Shown here piece by piece: positions 1-5,451 of a stretch of 7,469 nucleotides of DNA (positions are counted from its first letter, which is position 1; every line of letters begins with the position of its first letter). The translations under genes were made by a program, and so were the position numbers. The notes under the pieces were generated by a model. The model had not been told where the DNA came from. It ran no database searches and was given only the letters and a program-made list of their open reading frames with translations. This DNA is from Lentimicrobiaceae bacterium (GTDB taxonomy: Bacteria > Bacteroidota > Bacteroidia > Bacteroidales > WCHB1-69): contig WQSU01000121.1 in NCBI GenBank assembly GCA_009787675.1, forward strand, positions 1-7,469. The letters are read 5' to 3'.

Positions 1-227
1 GGTTGCAGGTTTTTCACTAAAATAATGGCTGCCAGCTCTTTCAAAGAGGCTATTGCCATCACGTTTTTATGGGTTTGCAGGGTAATCCACACATTGCCCT
101 CTTGGGCGTGTCCCATCACATCGCTCAATAAATCGCACGTATATCCGCCTGTGATTTCTGCCTCCATGCCTTTTTCTCCCGATAAAATTTTCAAGTTTGC
201 TTTTTCAACTAAATCTCTTACGTTCAT
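1..227 (-). CDS. DRTGG-type domain protein, second paralogue (3' end cut off by the window)
   Basis: The minus strand reads open from an ATG at 227 to the window edge, giving 75 codons of an incomplete protein. It begins MNVRDLVEKANLKILSG and contains a CDLLSDVMGH segment around residues 31-40. The DRTGG-type protein at 2061-2408 has SSDLMSDVL at the same relative position, so the two look like paralogues. DRTGG domains are small putative ligand-sensing or regulatory domains, also found N-terminal to phosphotransacetylase or CBS regions; their ligand is not established. The start lies 4 nt after the stop of the hydrogenase-like gene, which argues for the same transcript and translational coupling. 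In clusters of this kind in other phyla, the following genes encode a PHP-domain protein, another HATPase and the hydrogenase subunits. The family call comes from motif resemblance and context, and the fate of the C-terminus cannot be seen. Confidence 0.75.
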   Translation of the reverse strand, partial: MNVRDLVEKANLKILSGEKGMEAEITGGYTCDLLSDVMGHAQEGNVWITLQTHKNVMAIASLKELAAIILVKNLQ

Positions 228-231
228 ATTA

Positions 232-1626
232 TTAATCTTTTAATTCGTTTAACAATTTTTCAATTTTTTGGCTGTCTAATCTGTTTTTTCCCCAAGTTTT
301 TTCCAAGAGATGCTCTGCCTCATGCATCCCTATTTTATTGTTTTGCAGCAACATTTTTTGTACAAATGCACAACTCTTAATGCTTGCGCCTTTCTGCACA
401 ATATCTTCTGCAAATGCTTGGCACGACGGCGCTCCGCACGTACCGCAATCCACACCGGGCAGCATCTCCTTGAGTTCGTTTATTCGTTTCATCTTCTTCA
501 TGGCTTCCGCCATGTTGTCATCTAATTTTACAATGGAACGCGGGTGAATTTTGCCGTGTAGGAGATAATTATCATAAATATGAGACTCATATTGAGCAAA
601 TTCTGTTTTATCATCCATTTCAGAATTAGCTTTTGTGGCTCTTTTTCTTGCTCGTTCAGTAGTTAAGAATTTATTGCCGGCACACAAAACCCCGCCGGCA
701 CAACTTTGATAACAGGCTCTGAGTTCTAAAAAGTCAATATCTTCAATGTCATCATTTTCAACTTTTTCAAGAAATTCAATAACATTTTTTATTTCATCAA
801 TAGCCAGTTTTCTTTCCACATCCACAATACGCACTTCCCCCGCCGTTAGCGACCAGTAGAGCGAATCTTTTGACATGGCGCGAAAATCGGAAATTTCAAT
901 ATCCTCATTCGTAATCCCTTTTTGTTTGATTTCTCTATATACCTTATTATAAAGATAATTCATGTTGATGGCGCCTCCACTAATTAAGGTACTGTCTTCC
1001 ACCACAGAACTTTTAATGCCGGCAACTTTGGCGGCACAGGGCGTAACATAAAAAATGCCCACTTCCGAAAACGGGATGCCTTGCTCTTCAAATTTTTTCT
1101 TAATACACATCGCCGTAATCTCCATTGGGGGTTTGATCAGCATCAAATTGTTCACCAAATTTGGGAAACGTACTTGTATCAAGCGCACTATGGCAGGACA
1201 AAAAGAGGAGATTATCGGTTTGTCGCTCCGTTCTTTAATATAATCGTTGTAGGGCTTTATTAAAAAATCGACAGCATTTTCCGTTTCATAAACATGTGTA
1301 AAACCTATGGAAATAAGTCCTTTATAAATTTGTTGGTAGGTAATTTTATCGGGAAATTGTGCGCTAAAAACAGCCGGCATCAAAGCCACCCGATATTTGA
1401 AATCGTAAATTTTTTGAAAGTCGTCTTGTCTAACGCCCACGGCAGCATGCGGACACACACGGGAACACTCGCCGCAATCAATACAACGTTCTGGTATGAG
1501 TGTTGCTTTCCCGTTCACCACCCGAATGGCTTCGGTGGGGCAGGTGATCATGCAGTGGGAGCATCCCATGCAAGCCTCCGTTCTAAGTTCCAGCGTGTGA
1601 TAAAATGTTTCTTTTTTTTGCTCCAT
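232..1626 (-). CDS. [FeFe]-hydrogenase-like iron-sulfur protein, putative sensory (HydS-like) type
   Basis: This 464-residue cytoplasmic protein has three parts. Residues 19-58 form a two-cluster ferredoxin (C19-C22-C25-C29 and C48-C51-C54-C58, each CxxCxxCxxxCP). Residues about 75-330 form the iron-only hydrogenase large-subunit C-terminal domain. Residues 394-419 form a further 4Fe-4S domain (CxxCx4Cx16C: C394, C397, C402, C419). The H-cluster motifs are visible but divergent: L1 is SSFCPA (140-145) instead of TSCCPxW, L2 is TPCAAK (195-200) instead of MPCxxK, and L3 is ACYQSCAGG (304-312). All four H-cluster cysteine positions are present (C143, C197, C305, C309), but the proton-transfer Cys before C143 is Phe142. 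That pattern, the lack of a PAS domain and the HATPase/DRTGG neighbours suggest a redox or H2 sensor or an electron-transfer accessory of an electron-bifurcating hydrogenase, rather than a fast catalyst. It starts 9 nt after the HATPase stop. Family is certain; the sensory role is inferred. Confidence 0.9.
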   Translation of the reverse strand: MEQKKETFYHTLELRTEACMGCSHCMITCPTEAIRVVNGKATLIPERCIDCGECSRVCPHAAVGVRQDDFQKIYDFKYRVALMPAVFSAQFPDKITYQQIYKGLISIGFTHVYETENAVDFLIKPYNDYIKERSDKPIISSFCPAIVRLIQVRFPNLVNNLMLIKPPMEITAMCIKKKFEEQGIPFSEVGIFYVTPCAAKVAGIKSSVVEDSTLISGGAINMNYLYNKVYREIKQKGITNEDIEISDFRAMSKDSLYWSLTAGEVRIVDVERKLAIDEIKNVIEFLEKVENDDIEDIDFLELRACYQSCAGGVLCAGNKFLTTERARKRATKANSEMDDKTEFAQYESHIYDNYLLHGKIHPRSIVKLDDNMAEAMKKMKRINELKEMLPGVDCGTCGAPSCQAFAEDIVQKGASIKSCAFVQKMLLQNNKIGMHEAEHLLEKTWGKNRLDSQKIEKLLNELKD

Positions 1627-1635
1627 ACTGTTGGT

Positions 1636-2049
1636 TTATTGTAACTGATTATAAATTTCCACAGTGGTACCCACAGCCACTTTACTTGTAATATTAAGCC
1701 TGTCTGTGTTATTTTTGATATTGGGCAGTCCCATTCCAGCTCCGAAGCCCATATCGCGCACGCTCTGCGATGCTGTGGAGTAGCCCACCTCCATCGCTTT
1801 GTCAATATCCGGTATTCCGGGTCCCTCATCCACCAAACGAATGAGAATAGAATCATCGGCAATGTCCACTAAAATTTTCCCCTTATAGGCGTGAGCCACA
1901 ATGTTTACCTCCGCTTCGTAGAGCGCCACCACCGTGCGTTTAATAATCCCCGAATCCACATTCAGTTGCTTCAGCATCTTTTTCACTGCGCTTGAAGTGG
2001 AACCGGCGTTGGTAAAGTCGCCACCCTCTATTTCATATTCAAAATGCAT
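1636..2049 (-). CDS. Anti-sigma-factor-like (RsbW/SpoIIAB-type) HATPase
   Basis: This 137-residue protein is a lone GHKL ATPase domain. The N-box is ALYEAEVNIVAHAY (about 42-55), with the Mg-binding Asn at N49. The G1 box is VDEGPGIPD (73-81), the glycine-rich G2 lid is GFGAGMGLPN (101-110), and GTT at 127-129 closes the site. The length fits stand-alone serine kinases of the RsbW/SpoIIAB group, which phosphorylate an anti-anti-sigma partner. No STAS-domain partner or sigma factor lies in the window, so the target is unknown. It sits between a DRTGG gene (11 nt gap) and the hydrogenase-like gene (9 nt gap). The same trio accompanies hydABC clusters elsewhere, so it probably relays the state of the Fe-S or H-cluster sensor. 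ATP binding is well supported; kinase activity and target are inferred. Confidence 0.9.
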   Translation of the reverse strand: MHFEYEIEGGDFTNAGSTSSAVKKMLKQLNVDSGIIKRTVVALYEAEVNIVAHAYKGKILVDIADDSILIRLVDEGPGIPDIDKAMEVGYSTASQSVRDMGFGAGMGLPNIKNNTDRLNITSKVAVGTTVEIYNQLQ

Positions 2050-2060
2050 AGCTTTCTTGT

Positions 2061-2408
2061 TTAATATAAAGATTTTACACCTGAGTTATAAATTAAGGCA
2101 GAGGTTCTAAAAGCCGAATAAGCTGTTTCAATAATGATGGTTTCATTTTCTTCTGCAAGTTCAATCATCTCATCACTTGCTTTTTTGCCTCTCACCAAAA
2201 TAACGAAATAGATTCCTGCCATCTCTACCGTTCTGATAGTTTGTATGTTTGCCAATCCTGTGATAAGAGCGACATTTTGAAAATCGTTCAAAGTGAGCAC
2301 ATCACTCATCAAGTCTGAAGAGAAAGCAGCATCAATTTGCCGATCCATGGCTTGGGAAGAGGTAACGATCTTCCCTTCGAGTAGTTTTACAATTTCTAAT
2401 ACTTTCAT
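2061..2408 (-). CDS. DRTGG-domain protein, first gene of the hydrogenase-accessory operon
   Basis: This complete 115-residue protein has no signal peptide or membrane segment. It begins MKVLEIVKLLEGKIVT. It carries the fold signature of stand-alone DRTGG proteins: a SSDLMSDVL segment (30-38), a TGLANIQTIRTVEMAG stretch (50-65) and an FVILVRGKK strand (68-76). The literal DRTGG motif is not conserved. Such proteins occur as short companions of HATPase and hydrogenase-like Fe-S genes and are thought to sense a small molecule or regulate, without an established ligand. It is the most upstream gene of a four-gene minus-strand operon and has about 600 bp of non-coding DNA before it, so the operon promoter should lie directly upstream. 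Assignment rests on resemblance and on its paralogue at the left edge. Confidence 0.8.
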   Translation of the reverse strand: MKVLEIVKLLEGKIVTSSQAMDRQIDAAFSSDLMSDVLTLNDFQNVALITGLANIQTIRTVEMAGIYFVILVRGKKASDEMIELAEENETIIIETAYSAFRTSALIYNSGVKSLY

Positions 2409-2450
2409 TTATTTTATACTAAGATATTTATGTATTTTACTTTAGGTTTG

Positions 2451-2458
2451 CAAATTAA
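2451..2458 (-). promoter_or_regulatory. Possible -7 element for the DRTGG-HATPase-hydrogenase operon
   Basis: The minus strand reads TTAATTTG followed by CAAAC, one mismatch from the Bacteroidota -7 consensus TAnnTTTG. It would place transcription start about 35 nt before the ATG at 2408. No convincing -33 TTTG is visible upstream, so this is a weak call. The same TTTGCAAAC core occurs in the stronger promoter of the PLP-lyase gene. Confidence 0.3.
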
Positions 2459-2952
2459 TATAAAATTTTTAATTATGCTGTTACTGTCAGATTATCCATT
2501 GAACGTAACAATCAAGTTTGTGAAATGGGAATAGCATATGTTATATAAAGCCCGAAGTAGTTCTAACAGGCAGAAAAAATCACTACTTTTTGACAAAAAA
2601 TCGTTCTTGGTTGTTTTTGTGATAAAAGTATACACCTCAAAAAAAATCAATACAAAAAACTTTTCGACCTTTACATCAAATTGCATGAGTTTGACTAACA
2701 GCATGCTACCACTTGAACATCAGATTGTACATATTGAATATCAAATAGGAGAGTTGGTACCGGAAAGTCTTAGCATCGCGTGTTACTCAACGCCTCAAAA
2801 AAATACATCATGCTGTTAGCTAAGGCCGAAGAGTTAGATTTGCTTCAGACTGTCTATGCTTTGAATTTTGTGAATGACAGGTTTGAGAAATCTCCCAAAA
2901 TGGAATAAGATTAAGGGTTTTCTTTTTTGTATTTTTCTGTTTTTCAGTAGTC

Positions 2953-2967
2953 GTTCAAATATTGAAC
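2953..2967 (+). terminator. Short hairpin followed by a T-rich run, possible weak terminator
   Basis: GTTCAA and TTGAAC form a perfect 6-bp stem around the 3-nt loop ATA, followed on the plus strand by CCCTTTTATTTTG. An upstream AAGGGTT (2913-2919) could instead pair with AACCCTT (2965-2971), so two structures exclude each other. The stem is AT-rich and no solid plus-strand gene precedes it. On the minus strand, downstream of the PLP-lyase gene, no T-run follows the stem. The terminator role is therefore doubtful. Confidence 0.2.
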
Positions 2968-3020
2968 CCTTTTATTTTGATTTTGGAGTGTTCTTTGCAA
3001 AAGGATGCAATAACCCCAAA

Positions 3021-3045
3021 TAATTCCTAATTCTTAATTCTTAAT
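3021..3045. repeat. Tandem heptamer repeat (TAATTCN), 3.5 copies
   Basis: The plus strand shows TAATTCC, TAATTCT and TAATTCT followed by a partial TAATC. The array overlaps the end of the PLP-lyase gene: its stop codon (complement of TTA at 3041-3043) and last Asp codon lie within the repeat. The same unit recurs at 7345-7395, so this is a dispersed simple-repeat family rather than a gene-specific signal. Confidence 0.8.
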
Positions 3046-4231
3046 CTATTATGCAAGCCTTTATCTTCCCAAATGTCCGTTCGATGTTCATGTCAAGTCC
3101 AACGGAGAAGCGAATTAATCCTTCCGACATCCCCATTTCGCGTTGAATATCTTCGGGCACTTCTGAGGAAGTAGATTTTCCTGAGTTGCTGAACAATGTT
3201 TTGAAATATCCCAAACTCACAGCAAGGTAGCCTACATCAGCAGCTTGCATCTTTTCCATGATGTCGCTTGCACGTTCTGCCGTACCCATATCAATAGCAA
3301 TCATGCCGCCGAAGCCGTAGCCATCGTTCATCATTGATTTCAACAGGTTGTGGTCGGGATGTTCGGGCAAGCCCGGATAGTTGAATTTGATGCCCAATTC
3401 TCTAAAACGCTCTGCCAAAAACATGGCGTTTTTGCTGTGCTGCATCATTCTGATATGCAGGGTGTGCAGGTTTTTTAAAATGGAGGCAGATAACTTGGGG
3501 TCTAACACGGGACCAAGTAACATGGCGGTGCCGCAATTCACATCTGCCAAAGCGTTAATAAACTCAGCGGTAGAGCAGATAGCGCCTCCCACACAGTCGT
3601 TTTTGCCGTTAATAAATTTGGTCATGCTATACACCACAACATCCACGCCGTGTAGGTGTGGAGTTACCATGAGCGGAGTGAATGTATTGTCGCACACCAA
3701 CTTGGCATTATTGGCATGGGCAATTTTAGCCAACTCCGGCAAGTTGGAAATTTGAAGCAGCGGATTGGTCATCGTTTCTGTATAAATCAGCTTCGTATTG
3801 GGGCGCATCGCCTTTTTCACCGCTTCCAAGTTGGAGATGTTGACAAAAGTAACATCAATATTAAATTTTTTGAGATAATTTTCAAAGAAAGCGAACGTTC
3901 CGCCGTAGGTGGTCATACTTGACACGATATGGTCTCCGGAATTGCAGATTTGCAGGATGGCGCAGGTAATTGCCGCCATACCTGAGGCGGTTACCCACGC
4001 GGCTTCCGTGTTTTCCATGGCTGCCAGCGCATCGGCTAAATATTTGTTGCTGGGATTCCAATGGCGCGAGTAGAGGTAGCACCCTTCGGTTTCCCCTTGA
4101 AAGGTCTCGGTCATTGTTCGAGCTTCCAAAAAAGTGTAGGTAGCAGAATCGGTTACGGAAGGATTTACATCGCCAAACTCGCCAAATTGACGTAAGTCCT
4201 GAATAGCGTTAGCAGGATCAAAATTTTTCAT
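3041..4231 (-). CDS. Cys/Met-metabolism PLP-dependent enzyme, methionine gamma-lyase-like
   Basis: This 396-residue cytoplasmic enzyme of the gamma-family of PLP enzymes (cystathionine gamma-synthase/lyase, methionine gamma-lyase, O-acetylhomoserine sulfhydrylase) has full family length. Visible landmarks are YSR (54-56), which contacts the cofactor phosphate of the neighbouring subunit; Y109 in TTYGGT, stacking on the PLP ring; D181 in VCDNTF for the pyridine nitrogen; K205 in SMTKF, the Schiff-base lysine; and R374 in RFSVGLD for the substrate carboxylate. In Pseudomonas methionine gamma-lyase the active-site loop reads YGCTFAF, with a Cys important for methionine specificity. Here it reads YGGTFAF, with Gly111. 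The reaction may thus be gamma-elimination of methionine or homocysteine, or a related sulfhydrylation or lyase step. The gene is monocistronic, divergent from gldH, with its own promoter. Family certain, exact substrate open. Confidence 0.88.
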   Translation of the reverse strand: MKNFDPANAIQDLRQFGEFGDVNPSVTDSATYTFLEARTMTETFQGETEGCYLYSRHWNPSNKYLADALAAMENTEAAWVTASGMAAITCAILQICNSGDHIVSSMTTYGGTFAFFENYLKKFNIDVTFVNISNLEAVKKAMRPNTKLIYTETMTNPLLQISNLPELAKIAHANNAKLVCDNTFTPLMVTPHLHGVDVVVYSMTKFINGKNDCVGGAICSTAEFINALADVNCGTAMLLGPVLDPKLSASILKNLHTLHIRMMQHSKNAMFLAERFRELGIKFNYPGLPEHPDHNLLKSMMNDGYGFGGMIAIDMGTAERASDIMEKMQAADVGYLAVSLGYFKTLFSNSGKSTSSEVPEDIQREMGMSEGLIRFSVGLDMNIERTFGKIKACIID

Positions 4232-4286
4232 AAAAATATTGGTTTTAATTAATTATATCAATTTTTTTGGTAAATAATAAAGTTTG

Positions 4287-4294
4287 CAAAAATA
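4287..4294 (-). promoter_or_regulatory. Bacteroidota -7 promoter element for the PLP-lyase gene
   Basis: The minus strand reads TATTTTTG, an exact match to TAnnTTTG, followed by CAAAC. It predicts a start about 45-50 nt ahead of the ATG at 4231. The palindrome TTTGCAAA (4283-4290) also gives a near match on the plus strand (TAAAGTTTG, one base longer), so the site could serve the divergent gldH operon too. A clear -33 element is not seen. Confidence 0.5.
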
Positions 4295-4354
4295 GAAAAA
4301 ATGAATGAACTATAATTAATTTTTTTGTGTTATTTCGCGACCACTTTATTAAGT

Positions 4355-4362
4355 TATGTTTG
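4355..4362 (+). promoter_or_regulatory. Alternative -7 element overlapping the first gldH ATG
   Basis: TATGTTTG matches TAnnTTTG exactly and overlaps the ATG at 4356. If used, transcription would begin close to 4370 and translation would have to start at the ATG at 4371 with almost no leader. The TTTG at 4324-4327 is too far away to be a normal -33 box, so chance occurrence is likely. Confidence 0.2.
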
Positions 4363-4847
4363 TGTATATTATGACTGCCTTACATAGAAATCTTCTTATC
4401 TTTTTTTTGATGCTTTCTACAAGCATTTTGGGTTCCTGTAAGTATAATACATTCTATCATAAAGCCATAATATTACCTGCTGAAATTTGGAATAAAGATT
4501 CTCTGTTAGTTTACGAATTTACCATTGATGATTCGCAACAATTTTATAATTTCTATTTTGATGTAAGAAACACAACAGATTACCCCTTCCAAAACCTGTA
4601 TCTTTTCTTTACCACGCAATTTCCCGACAGCACTTCGTTTACCGATACCTTAAATTGTATTTTGTGTGATGCTTATGGGCGCTGGACAGGAAAAGGATCC
4701 GGAAGAATTAAGGAAAACAGGTTTGTATTAAAACAAAAAGTGCGGTTTGCTCAAACAGGTATTTATACTTTCTTCGCGCAACAAGCCATGAGAACAGATG
4801 AATTAATGGGAATTACAGATTTTGGGATAACATTACAATATGAATAA
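4356..4847 (+). CDS. gldH: Gliding motility-type lipoprotein GldH
   Basis: This lipoprotein has a signal peptide ending in the lipobox LGSC, with the lipidated Cys at residue 28 from the first ATG. The following body has the GldH pattern: EIWNKDSLL, a YNFYFDVRNTTDYPFQNLYL strand region, DTL, GRWTGKGSGRIKEN, and a C-terminal GIYTFFAQQAMR with GITDFGI. Known GldH proteins have about this length and the same W-DS, RN-DYPF-NL, D-GRW-G-G and G-Y-QAMR landmarks. GldH is one of the Gld lipoproteins needed for gliding in Flavobacterium johnsoniae. It also occurs in non-gliding Bacteroidota, where its role is unclear and may relate to the envelope or type IX secretion. The ATG at 4371 (MTALHRN) gives a tidier 23-residue signal peptide and may be the true start. 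It overlaps the next gene by 8 nt, indicating coupling. Confidence 0.88.
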   Translation: MFVYIMTALHRNLLIFFLMLSTSILGSCKYNTFYHKAIILPAEIWNKDSLLVYEFTIDDSQQFYNFYFDVRNTTDYPFQNLYLFFTTQFPDSTSFTDTLNCILCDAYGRWTGKGSGRIKENRFVLKQKVRFAQTGIYTFFAQQAMRTDELMGITDFGITLQYE

Positions 4848-5448
4848 ATCAATATCATTTTTTTTAGGTTTATTGTTGGGCATCCTAATCTGTGTCTTAC
4901 TTTTTTATTTTGATGTAAGACTTTTTGAATCTACATGCCCTCAATGTAATGAAAAAGAGACTATTACTATTGTTACTACTGACACCGTTTATGTAAAACC
5001 TCCTCTAAAACCAAAAAAAACGATGGTTGAAGATAAAATACAGGGAAGCGCTGATATGGAAACCCCAGATGAACATTTGGAAAGTGAGGTTTCTATTTAT
5101 GAATCTGATTTTTCTTTTGAAGGAAGAGAGCAGGATGAGGTTTTCTCTGACCAGTTGCTGCAAACAAAAACCGTAAAGGTAAAGTTCCTTGCCTCTGCTA
5201 ATCAAGATGGTAAACAACCCGATAATTTCTTCCAATTTTTTGAGATACAGATGTGGAGCACGCCTATTAAAAATAAAGTTACCTATTACAGAGATAATAA
5301 TATGCTGAAGATTAAAGGAATGAAAATTGACAACATGAATGTTGTTTTTTGGAACAACCTCTATTATTTAGAAATTGCAAACCGCCATTACGCCATTCCT
5401 GAAACTAAATCGTTTGAAACTTTAAATATTGTACAAATACCTCAATAA
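4840..5448 (+). CDS. Bitopic membrane protein of unknown function with a CxxC next to the membrane
   Basis: I do not recognise this 202-residue protein. A single N-terminal membrane segment spans about residues 5-24, with a short Lys-containing N-terminus, so the rest probably lies in the periplasm. Directly after the membrane segment is CPQC (33-36), then a TTDTVYVKPPLKPKK linker (46-60) and an acidic stretch (about 64-105). A C-terminal domain (about 110-202) is rich in Tyr, Phe and beta-forming residues, with RDNNMLKIKGM and YYLEIANRHYAIPE segments. The CxxC could be a redox or metal site, but no thioredoxin fold is visible. The start codon overlaps the gldH stop region, and the barrel gene follows 3 nt after its stop, so all three are probably made together. 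A supporting envelope role is inferred from position only. Confidence 0.85.
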   Translation: MNKSISFFLGLLLGILICVLLFYFDVRLFESTCPQCNEKETITIVTTDTVYVKPPLKPKKTMVEDKIQGSADMETPDEHLESEVSIYESDFSFEGREQDEVFSDQLLQTKTVKVKFLASANQDGKQPDNFFQFFEIQMWSTPIKNKVTYYRDNNMLKIKGMKIDNMNVVFWNNLYYLEIANRHYAIPETKSFETLNIVQIPQ

Positions 5449-5451
5449 ACT

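Larger units (their letters stand above)
2409..3040. other. 632-bp stretch without a convincing gene
   Basis: This AT-rich spacer lies between two minus-strand genes. The longest plus-strand reading frame (2538-2819, 93 codons) starts Lys/Ser-rich and has no recognisable motif. A second frame (2810-2908, 32 codons, from ATG at 2810) encodes MLLAKAEELDLLQTVYALNF followed by VNDRFEKSPKME, which has a more protein-like composition. A run of seven A at 2797-2803 lies at their junction, and one extra A would fuse them. This may be the remnant of a decayed gene, but I do not recognise it. The rest holds a short hairpin (2953-2967) and the start of a heptamer repeat (3021-3045). I see no tRNA, no inverted-repeat-bounded element and no coding region that I would annotate as functional. 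Confidence 0.6.

Noticed and set aside
1294..1644. Plus-strand open frame of 116 codons
   Set aside because: It is fully antisense to the ferredoxin and H-cluster part of the hydrogenase-like gene, has no motif, and mirrors its codons.
1548..1862. Minus-strand open frame of 104 codons, Trp/Arg-rich
   Set aside because: It overlaps the HATPase and the start of the hydrogenase-like gene in another frame; both of those have clear family motifs.
2409..3040. Insertion sequence remnant
   Set aside because: No terminal inverted repeats, target duplication or transposase-like motif could be found in the spacer.
3021..3045. CRISPR-like or phage attachment repeat
   Set aside because: The unit is only 7 bp, directly tandem with no spacers, and no integrase or Cas gene is present.
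3381..3755. Plus-strand open frame of 124 codons
   Set aside because: It is antisense to the PLP-lyase gene and has no family resemblance.
4232..4355. Riboswitch (SAM or cobalamin type) ahead of the PLP-lyase gene
   Set aside because: The 124-bp divergent spacer is almost pure A/T with no conserved boxes or strong stems, and much of it is promoter.
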